Origin: Angiostrongylus vasorum
Taxonomy: Eukaryota > Nematoda > Chromadorea > Rhabditida > Metastrongylidae
DNA: 64,000 nucleotides
Assembly: GCA_018806985.1 (NCBI GenBank)
Contig: JADANN010000174.1
Location: 3,686,501 to 3,750,500 of the forward strand
Direction: 5' to 3'
The notes under the pieces were generated by a model. That model made no database searches, had not been told where the DNA came from, and saw only the letters and a list, made by a program, of their open reading frames with translations. Position numbers and translations under genes: made by a program. This document shows, piece after piece, positions 53,646 through 63,764 of the stretch. Positions within the stretch are counted from its first letter, which is position 1. Each line of letters starts with the position of its first letter.

Positions 53646-54398
53646 AACTCACATCTTATTTCATTAGCACGGATATGGTAACGTTATGAAGCACAAATTC
53701 CAAAGCCAGTTCTTCTGATTAGATTGATTTTGAGCTTTTTTCAAACAGCTCCTTCTGCAAATGTAGGTGTAAACCCTCATGTAAAGATGTTCTACAGATA
53801 GCATTTGTAGTCATCCATGCTAGGTGTTTTGCAGTATGCTCTCAAGCGCTACTCCTCTGGTCAAGAACCTTCTCGATGGTAATGGAAATGCGGTCTGAAC
53901 TTCCATGTTGAGGAACTGAGGCGAATTCGGCACAACTATGAAGCCCTCTTACAAGATGATTACAGTCCCCGGTCGGGTCTTCCTTGACCTGCCACTTATA
54001 TCAAACACGACAGACGGTGTCTGAAAGAACATTAACCATACACACAATAACAGAAGCGCAGATACTATTCCGAAACACAGTTAAAAAACCTATTTATAAA
54101 ACAGAAATCACACTAAAAGTGCGAGGGGCTACACAAGACTTGCCGCAGTAACCAGTGTGACATCTATGGATTTTTTCGTCTACTCTTATCCAAATCTGTT
54201 GGATTGACCCGATACACTTCCAATTCTCTGTCGATAGATAGTACAAGAGATTACATCGATCGCACCTCGATGACTGTTAAACTAAAAATGAAACTTCATT
54301 CTTCTGCTTTCGACATTGTTCATACCTATTGAATTCATCTTTTGACGATCAATTAATTTCTATTTCATTTTTAGCCACTATGGTGATTTTAGAAAAAG

Positions 54399-54675
54399 GG
54401 CGCGTGTGGCGTAGTAGTCGAAGACGTCCTACAACACACACGTGGAATCGATCCCCGCGCCCATGGCTCACCAAGCCTTCCATCACTCCGTGGTCGGCAA
54501 ATTGCCACTAGACTTATCTGGGAGGATAGCAACAGTGGCTCGATACATCGGTAAGCCACTGCATGTCATTATAAAGGCTAGATTTGCATTCAGTCACCTC
54601 CAAATGATGCTTAATGAAGCGAAAGCATGGCACGTCCCTCAGGGATTGATCAACAGCGAAGCCTTGTCCTTTATT
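54399..54675 (+). mobile_element. SINE-A, full length
   Basis: GCGCGTGTGGCGTAGTAGTC head, CACGTGGAATCGATCCC B box, ATTGATCAACAGCGAAGCCT end. Confidence 0.82.
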
Positions 54676-55185
54676 ATTATCCGTTATGGTGAGTCGAAAT
54701 CATCGTAAGGAATCTTGGGATATAAGAGTCGTAGAAAAAGACGAATATGCTTCATAGATTTCACAAAATTCTACCAAAGGTGCACAACAATGTGGATGGA
54801 TGGTGAAGGAGATTTTCTCAGCATATGCGACAGTTGTATATGTTCCAAAAGCATGGAAAGATACATACAAGCAAATTGGAAATGGCAGGTTTGAAAACCA
54901 CACAGAAATTATCAAGAAAGAGCACAAAAAATTCGAATTACTGATCGGTAAAGAATCACAGAACTATTTGATTACGTTTTTTTGAGATCTGTGGTAAATC
55001 AGAAGCCTACTGAAGATTAGACAGATTTTCTCGAAATTTCCTGGTCCGTTTAATCAACTTTGGTTAATGCATAACATTAACTCACTCTCCTCTCCGTTGT
55101 TTAAATTAACCCGCAAGTTTCTACTGTAGCTCAGCTTGAACATTTAACATACGATTTGGACGCATAGTGTCCACTTCCAGATAAG

Positions 55186-55456
55186 TAAAAAGGATAAAAG
55201 GATAGAGCTCTCGGCGTTGATCAATCGCTGAGGAATGCGCCATGCATTCGACTTCATTAAGCATCGTTTGGAGGTGATTGAATGCATATCTGGCTTTTAC
55301 AATGACTCGCGGGGGCCTACCGATGTATCGAGTCGGTGCTGCTATCCCTCCAAGAAAAGTCTGATACTAATTTGCCGACCCCGGAGGGATGGAAAGCTTG
55401 GTTGGCCATGGGTACCGGGTCAATTCCACGTGTGTTGCAGAGCGCCTCTAGATCAG
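55186..55456 (-). mobile_element. SINE-A, minus strand, head-truncated
   Basis: AAAAGGATAGAGCTCTCGGC tail, TCTGATACTAATTTGCCGAC centre; ends at AGAGCGCCTCTAGATC without the A box. Confidence 0.78.
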
Positions 55457-55559
55457 TAGGTTACATTATTTTTGTAACATTTTGTCTACGTGTTTGATAG
55501 TTAATGGGAAGCAGATCAATCCAGGAGATGTCCAACCAAAAACCATCTTCTACAGTTGA

Positions 55560-55860
55560 TGATTTATGAAAACTCCTTTTTCGGATAGGTTCATTGATCA
55601 GCAATTTCAATAACACTTAGCTTTTATTTCATTTCAATCACTGTGATGAACTATTCTTATCGCAGGAAATGTTCGCGTGCAAAAATATAAAAAATTAACC
55701 CAACATGAGCTGCCAAATCCTTCCAATTGCTAACAGCAACGTGGTGCATAATGGGCACATAGTAAATGGTACCACACATAACAATTATACCTATAGAACG
55801 ATTGAGCGAAGTCTCTTCCACAATGGTGTCACGTACAAAATCCCTCAAACCCTCTAGTTA
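55560..55860. repeat. Repeat family D, partial
   Basis: CATTTCAATCACTGTGATGA and GGTGCATAATGGGCACATAG match the central part of the family. Confidence 0.5.
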
Positions 55861-56192
55861 GCATAAAAATTACTGTTCAGTTAAAAAAAAACCGCTAGAT
55901 GCCTTGTGTCCATCATGTGTTGATCAATAGTTTATCAAATACAGAATGGTGGTACAAGCATCGAATCAGAAAAGTTATTGCATACAGTCAGTAATATACC
56001 AAAAATTGTTCTCTGAAGTTTTCGAGACCGGTTATTATTTAACATCGGCATGGCTAATCAATGTCCCCTTAGGTGATTTAGTTAACGCATACCGCAGTAG
56101 TTGGTGTAATATCAGCAAATACGTAACGAATCATCAATTATCAAGACCGATCACTGTTTCCACCACGAAAGCAAATTAGCAGATCATATTGG

Positions 56193-56429
56193 ATGGCAAC
56201 AGATGAACAACCATCTCGCATAAAAAGGCACCGCCAAGTGAGGGACACTTCTTTTGAGCGATGCTTCCTTCTATCGGACCGATTGCGACAACGAAGACCA
56301 ACATTGCGAACGACAATCGAATCAAATCAATCTGGCTCTGAAGAAAACGAAGACGGCGGAACTTTAGCCAAATATGAACTGTTTTCTGATCAAGTTTTTT
56401 GTTCATTAAGCCATAGAAAATGTTTCTGA
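56193..56429 (+). CDS. Exon-like open reading frame, unassigned
   Basis: A 78-codon frame starting MATDEQPSRIKRHRQVRDTS, then arginine-rich and serine/glutamate-rich (TIESNQSGSEENEDGG). It lies outside recognised repeats. An AG (ATTAGCAG, ending near 56180) precedes it. Composition is more protein-like than the shadows around it, but there is no domain and no supporting neighbour. Confidence 0.25.
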   Translation: MATDEQPSRIKRHRQVRDTSFERCFLLSDRLRQRRPTLRTTIESNQSGSEENEDGGTLAKYELFSDQVFCSLSHRKCF

Positions 56430-56744
56430 TTCGGAGAACACAATAGTAGCGAGAAATCCATGATTGGGATGATTACCAAAATGGCTCTAATTTTTTGAAG
56501 TCCTACGGCGACTACTAACCTTTTTAATTGGACGATAGAAGGACTGCTAATCATTGGGGTATGCATGATTCGGAGCTGATGGCTGGGAATGTCGGCCTGC
56601 GCCGGTTGACTTCAATTTATGTCCTGTGAAGTGAAAACTTGTGTGCTCAGTAGGGGTAGCAGCCACAACAAACTAGGAATGGTATTCCTAGTGCTAATAG
56701 TATGGTATTTTCTTCATAAGTAGACACGAGTTTGTTATTATAGC

Positions 56745-56835
56745 ATTAAACCACAATAAACAGCGTCTCGCCCGATTTCGTCTTCTTCAGAGCCCGTGAA
56801 GATCAACTTAATTGCTACCTAGTCAGCCAACAAGT
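56745..56835 (-). repeat. Isolated Penelope terminal-repeat remnant
   Basis: CGTCTCGCCCGATTTCGTCT followed by TCTTCAGAGCCCG matches the Penelope terminal repeat. On the minus strand the hammerhead core is degenerate (GAAA replaced by GAGA). Confidence 0.5.
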
Positions 56836-56924
56836 GCAAGTGCGAAATACTCTTAACTACGAAGTGCTGTGTCTAACTTAGAGAACAGTCAAATATTACA
56901 TGACCTAAAATAAGCCCAGTTAAG

Positions 56925-57110
56925 AGTAAACCACTGCTAGGGATCACTGCAATCCCAACCATAGCCAATAAATGGAATGTGGTGAGAACCTAGAGAAGCG
57001 CTAGCACGACTTGGATGACTCTTCAAAGAAAAACTCCTGCCAAATCGGCAAATTACCGGTCTGTTGGGACGGCCCGCTAATATATGAATACCAAGTAGTT
57101 TAGAAGATCC
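56925..57110 (-). repeat. Repeat family C, strongly diverged
   Basis: AGAGTAAACCACTGCTAGGG and GGGACGGCCCGCTAATATAT align loosely with the family. Lies just inside the exact SL1 copy. Confidence 0.4.
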
Positions 57111-57176
57111 GGTCAGATTAGCTGCTCGCCGTTGCCTGCGGGTCTTTTGATGATCAGCAGTCACAATGCTGGACAC

Positions 57177-57198
57177 CTCAAACTTGGGTAATTAAACC
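57177..57198 (-). other. Exact copy of nematode spliced leader SL1
   Basis: On the minus strand the 22 bases read GGTTTAATTACCC...TTTGAG, identical at all positions to SL1 as known from C. elegans and most nematodes. The next bases are GTGTCC, so a GT follows the leader, but the rest of an SL RNA (stem-loops, Sm site) is not present. The upstream ~30 bases (GCGTTATCGTGTAAGTGCTA and on) match the upstream bases of the SL1-like sequences near 61.4 kb and 49.2 kb, so the leader belongs to a repeat family rather than to a lone gene. Confidence 0.9.
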
Positions 57199-57648
57199 GT
57201 TTATATACATAGCACTTACACGATAACGCATTTATACTAGAAATGATGTACAATAAATTGCAAGTAAGGTGGTTGATATAAAAAGGTTTATATAAATAGA
57301 CAATTAACATGCTATACAAGAAACGAAAGATGTGTGAAGATTATATGGTGCTGAAGTGAACGCTTAGGGAGATTAAGCCCTCATAAAGTTTAAGAGGGTA
57401 ATCTAATATAGCTGACGTTGCAAGGATATGCAATAACAAACTTATGAATGAATACAATTGTTCAGTTTAACAGTATGAGAAGAAGGGGTTAATGCATAAG
57501 TTGTAGTTGTTCGAAGAGTTGCCGTGCCAAGCACGAGCAATGATGCATTGGATATACAAGCAATAGATACGAGTTGTAAAATAGATTACAGTCAAGCCAA
57601 TTGGATCATGATCAAACATTATGGCTTGTAGCGGCGTTATTAAGGTTT

Positions 57649-57720
57649 AACATGGTTCAAGAAGGTGTAATACTGTGTAATTTTAACATGGTTCAAGAAG
57701 GTGTAATACTATGTAATTCA
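57649..57720. repeat. Tandem duplication, 2 x 36 bp
   Basis: Two copies of a unit beginning AACATGGTTCAAGAAGGTG at 57649 and 57685, differing at very few positions. Lies in the arm of an SL1-bearing repeat. Confidence 0.9.
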
Positions 57721-58319
57721 TGTTCCAGTACGATGAGACATAGGTACACGTTGATGACGCGATACTTAGCCAAGAGGTGCGCAGCTACAGCAAGCCGAGA
57801 TTGGTGAAGCAAGAGCATGCGCCTTTATTTAACAATATTCCCACCTAATCAGTCAGAATCATTTGAGAAACAAGGAGATTAAGCTGGAGAAATGGTGATG
57901 GAGAAGAACGATGGCGACGTCCACGTGTCGTCGGAAGGCAAATGGCAGTGCTAAGAGGCGTGGCTAGATCCGAGCGAGTGGCGTGGGTCGCGGGGTCATG
58001 CCCCTAAGCAATGCGTCGTACCTGGTATTGTGCCCGGTGGTTTATCTGATGGTTATAGTTTCCGTATTTACTGGCTTCGCCCGATGATTAGGATCGGATA
58101 TGAATCGTAGGGGCACTCGACACCATCAGAACACAAAGAATAAAGTTACAGTAGAGAACATTGTTTTCTATTAGATAATATTCGTTGGTCGACTTGTCGA
58201 CACGGTCAAATGAAAAATAGTTTTGGGTCGTCACGGTTATTTATTAGTCGTAAAGACAGAAGAGGAAAAAATCCGGCCAAATCGGCACGATAATTTATTA
58301 GTCGTAAAGACGAGAACGG

Positions 58320-58370
58320 ACGCGTGTGGCGCAGTGCTTGGAGGCGTCACTGTGACACACACGTGGAATG
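58320..58370 (+). mobile_element. SINE-A head only
   Basis: CGCGTGTGGCGCAGTGCTTG and ACACACACGTGGAATG; sequence then switches to a Penelope fragment. Confidence 0.65.
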
Positions 58371-58371
58371 G

Positions 58372-58925
58372 TCTGCCCGTTTTGCCAATAGATTCATCTC
58401 CGCAATTATTGCAAGAGATCAGATATATCGTACCTGAACTCATGCAATCCCTGTCCCTGTCGTAAGGGCAAATTACGCGTAGGATACAAAAGCATAGCGG
58501 AGGCGATTTTGAAGTTAATGTCAATATCGTCGTACAGGAAACTAAAACACCAACGCGCAAACTTCTTGAGGCTTTTTTGGATAAATGCCAAAAACCCTGC
58601 AATGAATAGCAGGGATGAATGCCAAGAGGTCATACGCGACCTGGTCCCACATCTTCGCATCAATTTCTGATGTGGGGTGGTGCAGCATTCATCAACCATA
58701 TGCTACTATAATCAGCTGTTGTAATCTTCCTCAGTGGAAATCACGTAAAAGCGGTGAGTTCTTCGAGAAGCTGCTGATCATGTAATCGCCATGGAGTTTT
58801 CCGCCTTTTTGTATGTGTTATTCAGCCGTTTGGCCTAGAAAATTGTATAGCAGTATACCCTACCAGGCTCTGAAGAAGGCGATACTGCCGAAACGTCTGC
58901 TACTGTTGTATTGTATTGTGTTTTT
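58372..58925 (-). mobile_element. Penelope-like fragment with GIY-YIG remnant and hammerhead core
   Basis: Minus strand 58380-58650 encodes DCMSSGTIYLISCNNCGDES followed by IGKTGRP, a GIY-YIG domain. A terminal repeat at 58862-58912 has CTGAAGA (58870-58876), stem II and GAAA (58890-58893) on the + strand. The other end is cut by a SINE-A head at 58320-58370. Confidence 0.72.
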
Positions 58926-59897
58926 CTATGGAAGTAAATGTATGCTGTTTAACAACCTCGCGACTGCTGAACAAGAAAACGACGCAACCCACATAGTCAG
59001 AACTCATACAACTGACGAATGCCAACCAAACACCCAAATTCGACTTTTCTTGTTCATTCTTAGGTACTCACTCAATGGCAATTCAAGTGAGACGAGGAGA
59101 CAACAAAAGTGTTCACGCATCGTCATTTCATTAAAAAACTGTGATAAAAAAAAGAACAACAATGGAAGACATTTGGGAGACGATGTTCACGAGATCATCA
59201 TTATTCCATGAATTAATTTTTTAACAACATTTTTTGCCAAGTATAACATTTGTTAAGCTCTGTACATCTGAATCCAACCATACTGGGGAACTGTCCTACC
59301 GTATATCAAAAAACTAACTTACCTTTTAACCTTGGCATGACTAATCAATATGTATTATTTCATTGAAAAGCAAATACGATGTTGATAAAAAGGATTATTC
59401 GGCTTTGTCTTTGTTTCTTTTCCACCATATACCGTTGTTCGCCAAGAAAATGAGTAAGAATAATTCTCTAAAAACGGTTTCCACGTCGCGTAGTACAACA
59501 TCTTCATAACAGTGATCGGCTGATGCTTTATATTCAGCGCCGTCGCTTTGCCACTTAAATGGCTCGCGCAACCTAAAGCGCTGAACTGTGCAAGAAACAG
59601 CGGACGAACAAGATTTTGCCCCATATATCTACTTGGAGATTTGGAGTAGCTGTTCCCATAAGTTCCTCGGATTTCAGCATGTTCTGAATTTGTTTTTAGT
59701 TTTCTTCACAAGTGATGGTCGTCTGTGGCGCTGTGAACTGGTGACAACCTTGAGCTTTATTTCCTGAACAACAAATTGCTTTTTCACACTTTGTTACACT
59801 TTAAAGCCAACTCAATAATTTAATAACAGGTTGCATAACACCACATATAGAGAGTTTATAATTCAGTAGAATTCTCTATCTACCTAGGAAATAAAAA
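58926..59897. other. No gene recognised
   Basis: A 132-codon + frame at 58813-59211 starts within the Penelope fragment and shows no domain; a minus frame at 59355-59624 likewise. Confidence 0.45.
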
Positions 59898-60120
59898 GGG
59901 CGCGCGGGGTCAACCTCCACACTCCAGTCTCACCTAGCCTTCTAACGTTTCGAGATCTGCAACTTGGTACCGAACTTGTCTGCGAGGATAGCAGCAGTGG
60001 TTCGAGTAAGGCGCCGTTGTAAAGGTCAAATATGCATTCAATCACCTTTAACGATGCATAATGAAGTCGAATGCCTGATTGATCCCTTAGAGATTGATCA
60101 ACGCTGAGAGCTTTATTCCT
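59898..60120 (+). mobile_element. SINE-A, head deleted
   Basis: Body from AACTTGGTACCGAACTTGTC to AGAGCTTTATTCC; the A-box region is lost. Abuts the 60126-63225 element. Confidence 0.7.
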
Positions 60121-60802
60121 TTCTGCCTAACAAACATTCTTTGTTTTTCGTTAAAACATCTCTTGTACTAATTATGTATTTGCGGTTGTTACTCCTGTCG
60201 TGTGGGATTGTATCTCAAATTACTTGTCACAACGTTATCGTACCTCCCCTACATTCGTATCTCTCAACCATGAAGCATGCTACGAGGCACGCTATCGGGC
60301 ACTGCTCATTGCTTGAGGATTTGACAATGCCATCCGCGTCATTCGCTGCTACGTAATAGTTACAACCCTTAGCGCTGTCATTTTTCTTCTGATGACGAGT
60401 GGAGTTTATTTCGCCCTTCCTCATCACCTTTTTCCGACTTAATCTTCTGCTTTAAAAACATCTTCGATTTACCTAGGCTACAATAATGTTAGATAAGGTC
60501 TCACTCTCTTGCATCACCGATATATTAATGTTGTCATCAATCCTCATGTAAACACTAGTCGTTGCTAATCTAGCAGCTTTCTCAAATGCTTGCACTCCTT
60601 TACTCTACAGTATTCACCATTGCCACACCACTTCCATTCCGCTGCGCCCTAATTCATCGATATCTTTTGGTGTATTTCTGCAAGGTGTGAATTATCCTTT
60701 TCATGACATTGTCACTTCGCAGAATCTCCTTTCTCGTCGCTAGTGCAACCTGTTTACTGTGCCATTTGTGCACAGTGATCATTTGAATACTTACGCTGTT
60801 GT

Positions 60803-61176
60803 TTTTTCTAGTTTATTTTATTTGATCCGTTTTCACGTCTACTGTGCGGACCACCGCACTTCTCACATCCGATTCGTTTCCTCACATCCATCATCCACGA
60901 AGGTCTTCCAAGTTTTCGCGTGTGGCTTCGGTTACTGCTCGACGATCTTCATTTCATCTTGAATGTCGTGGAATGCTGGTCGAGCAATTCTCCCTGGAGA
61001 CCTGAGATAGCCGGGGTGGAGCGTTCCCAATTGGATTGCAGAGAGTGATTTTTTTTCCAGAGAAGCCCGATACCAATTTCGGAGGGATGAGAGGTTTTTT
61101 GGTTGGCCCTGAGCGGAATCCAACTAGCACCATGTTCGTGATGATGGACATCACTACCACTGTGCTATCCGGCCCA
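60803..61176 (-). mobile_element. SINE-B, full length, with 12 bp target-site duplication
   Basis: Flanked by TTACGCTGTTGT at 60791-60802 and 61177-61188. The opposite arm of the host element has the uninterrupted site (near 62530), so this is a later insertion with a visible empty allele-like copy. Confidence 0.85.
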
Positions 61177-61387
61177 TTACGCTGTTGTACTTATGGTAAT
61201 GCTGTTACATAAGCAGTGTTTTTATTCATACTTTCATACCCTCATAAATCTCTTGCGTGATGCTCTATGGGATTGTTAGTGCAATGCCTTGCGTATACTA
61301 CTACTATCCCTAAACCAATGTAGCTTGAAAATTGCTGCATTTCCAACTTCACAGCGTTATTTTTTGTGTGAATACTATGCACATGAA

Positions 61388-61409
61388 GGTCTAATTACCC
61401 ACGTTTGAG
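61388..61409 (+). other. SL1-like sequence, 20 of 22 bases
   Basis: Differs from SL1 at positions 4 (T to C) and 15 (A to C). Sits at the inner edge of the left arm of the 60126-63225 element, facing inward. No GT follows it, so it lacks a splice donor. Confidence 0.85.
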
Positions 61410-61798
61410 GAGGAGAGGAATGCCAACACTCAATAAAAGTCCCAAGTGACGGAAACTTCAAGGAGAACAATCTGGACGATTTTTTTGCCGCACTATTATT
61501 GAGACGCCCAAAATTTGTACTGGTTCATCAGTAAAGTTGAATATTCGTCTTTTCACAACTGCCATGCAAGACTTTTTTCGTCAAGGAACTACGACAGTTT
61601 TTTAAGGTTACCTATCTGGCGCGAACGAACTATATGATTAAATGCCCCTCAATGTGCTTTCCACTCTCTTATGTCTCCGCTGAATTTGGGAATAGGATAA
61701 GATGGTAACGTTGTTACCGGAGAGACGACTTTCGTAACGTTTGCTGGGCTGCCTCTAATGCGTTCTAACCTGTCTCCGAGGATTAGAAGATTGGTGAG

Positions 61799-62302
61799 TT
61801 GTTTCGTCTGCACCCAGTAGATCTAACGATCTCTGCGTACTCAAGTGAGCTTCTTTTGAATATTCTGTCGATAACTTGCTATCAAGTTGGCAAACTATTG
61901 CGTGACAATTGTCAAGGGCATGTTCATGATGTCACTGTCAAGCATTATTTTTGCTTGTCTTATTTTACTTTTCAGGACGGTGACATACTCTCTATATACA
62001 TATGCTTCGTTGTGCGGGAGTTTAGCGGGGTTTCTAACAATTCATTTTCTCTCAAATGCTCTTTTGGGCGATTCGCTGCTCTGGTCGATACTTTTTGGTG
62101 TTTGGAAAAGGCTTTTTTCACTTTATTTCTTTTTTCTTTTTTAAGGAATTATGAATGTAACGTACTCCGTGCTCCGTTGAGTTACACCGCACTATGGTTT
62201 GTTTCGTTGCTCGTTGCTGAACGGGTTGGCCTCATAGTCGTCAGGCCGATGAACCAAAACTTTTTCGTAACTGCCACACGGGACTTGTTTCCGCTTGTAT
62301 AG
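61799..62302 (+). CDS. 167-codon ORF between the arms of a long inverted-arm repeat
   Basis: Longest open frame in the interior of the 60126-63225 element. It begins at TTG and ends just before the right arm. It is cysteine- and phenylalanine-rich with hydrophobic runs (FFTLFLFSFLRNYE, ALWFVSLLVAERVGLIVV). T-rich DNA easily gives such frames and a second overlapping frame is also open, so it may be chance. No transposase motif is visible. Confidence 0.2.
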   Translation: MFRLHPVDLTISAYSSELLLNILSITCYQVGKLLRDNCQGHVHDVTVKHYFCLSYFTFQDGDILSIYICFVVREFSGVSNNSFSLKCSFGRFAALVDTFWCLEKAFFTLFLFSFLRNYECNVLRAPLSYTALWFVSLLVAERVGLIVVRPMNQNFFVTATRDLFPLV

Positions 62303-62309
62303 AAGATAC

Positions 62310-62336
62310 CTCAAACGTCAAAGAGGTAGTTTAACC
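62310..62336 (-). other. Degenerate SL1-like sequence in the right arm
   Basis: The minus strand reads GGTTAAACTACC, then a short insertion, then GACGTTTGAG. Position and upstream context (TATGAA) mirror the left-arm copy at 61388, so both arms carry an inward-facing SL1-like sequence. Confidence 0.7.
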
Positions 62337-63764
62337 TTCATATACATAATGTTCACACTACAATCAAGTTGTGAAGTTGGAAATGCAGCAATTTTCAAAT
62401 TACATTGGTTTAGGGACAATGGTAGTATACGCAAGACATTGCCGTAAAAATCACGTGAAGCGTAACGCAAGAGATTTCTAGGAGCATGAAAGCACAAATA
62501 AAAGTACTGCACATGAAACAACATTAGTATAAGTACAGCAGCGTAAGTATTCACGTGATCGCTGTGCAAAAATGACACAGTGGTGAACGGGTTGTGCTGG
62601 CGCTGAAAAGGAGCTTCTGCGGAGTGAGAGTGTAATGAACAGGATAATTCACACCTCAACTCGACAGATACAACGAGAGATATAGATGGATTAGAGCGCA
62701 GCGGATTTGTACATAAATGAATTGATGTGGCAATCGTGAATTTAGTAGAGTGAAAGAGTGTAAGTGTTTGAGAAAGTTCCTAGATTAACAACGAGCAGTG
62801 ATTACATTAGCCTTGATAACGAAATTAATATATCCATGATGCAAGAGAGTGAGACTTTATTTAACACTATTCTAGCCTATGCAAATAGAAGACGTTGCTA
62901 AACAAGACGATTAAGCCGGAAAAAAAATGATGAGGAAGGGCGCCGGCGACTCCTCTCATCATCAGAAGGAAAATCACAGTGCTAGTGGGCGTAACTACCT
63001 ACCAGCGAATGACGACTAACACCGGGTCAAATTCCCAAGCAATGAGCCATGCCCGGTAGCGTGCATCGTAGCATGCCCGATGGTTGAAAGGTATGAATGA
63101 ACGGAAGGCACGCTGGCGTTGTGACAAGTAGTTTGAGATACAATCCCACACGACAGGAGTAACAACCACAAATACATGATTAGTGCAAGAGATTTTATAA
63201 TGGAAAACAAAGAATATTTGTTAGGTCGATAGGAAATTGTCTATTGATTGGGAAATTCTCAAACTACAGTTGAGATGAGACTCAGAAGCGTTTGTAGCTA
63301 CCCGTGTTCGAGTATTTCACCTTCACTTTGAACTTGTACAACCACATATTTGTCGGTAGTTCAGTCGCTCCACAGAGCTCTTTTCGCACATAATTCTCTT
63401 CTGTTGCAGCTGTTTGTTAAAATGATATTCCTGTCTGGAAAGCAGTGGCGTAATTCGTTCCAACACTGGTTGTCCGCTAATCTTTAGCTGCACCCACTTG
63501 TTGGATTCCCGGCTTATGCTGAAGATTTGCTTGTTGAAAAACTGTTTAGTGTGAAGTATCCGTCTTGAAGACAATTACCACCGCACTACACCTATCATAA
63601 TCTTTGACCTTCGTCTTGATGAGAATGAAATTATAGTACATAAACGCGGTTATTTTTTAATGGTCCTAGGATATCCCAATACCGACTTTCTTCTAAGCTC
63701 GACATTAGTCAGTAACTCACCACCTTCTTGATGAGCAAACATAACATTGTTAATTTATGTTCAC

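Larger units (their letters stand above)
57177..58110. repeat. Single-arm copy of the SL1-bearing repeat family
   Basis: Reads on the minus strand from about 58110 inward to SL1 at 57198. It shares with the arms of the 60-63 kb element stretches such as GCCTTTATTTAACAATATTC against GACTTTATTTAACACTATTC, and the GGAGATTAAGCTGGAGAAAT region. It contains a 36 bp tandem duplication. The outer limit is approximate. Confidence 0.55.
60126..63225. mobile_element. 3.1 kb element with ~0.9 kb inverted arms, each ending inward in an SL1-like sequence
   Basis: Ends are CCTAACAAAC at 60126 and the complement of CCTAACAAAT at 63225. The left arm 60126-61387 and right arm 62337-63225 are inverted copies along their length; the left arm is longer only because a SINE-B sits in it (60803-61176). 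The interior 61410-62309 has one weak ORF. No transposase or integrase is visible. It could be a foldback DNA transposon or two inverted copies of a single-armed repeat. Confidence 0.72.

Noticed and set aside
56937..57176. 79-codon minus ORF starting right after SL1, as a retroposed trans-spliced gene
   Set aside because: Most of the ORF overlaps a diverged family C repeat, and the sequence upstream of SL1 is shared with other copies, which a simple cDNA insertion would not explain.
57100..57198. Functional SL1 RNA gene
   Set aside because: The leader is exact and followed by GT, but the downstream sequence does not resemble the SL1 RNA body and no Sm-binding site at the right distance was found. 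Related copies lack the donor.
58780..59211. 132-codon + ORF at 58813-59211 as a gene
   Set aside because: It starts inside a Penelope terminal repeat and shows no motif.
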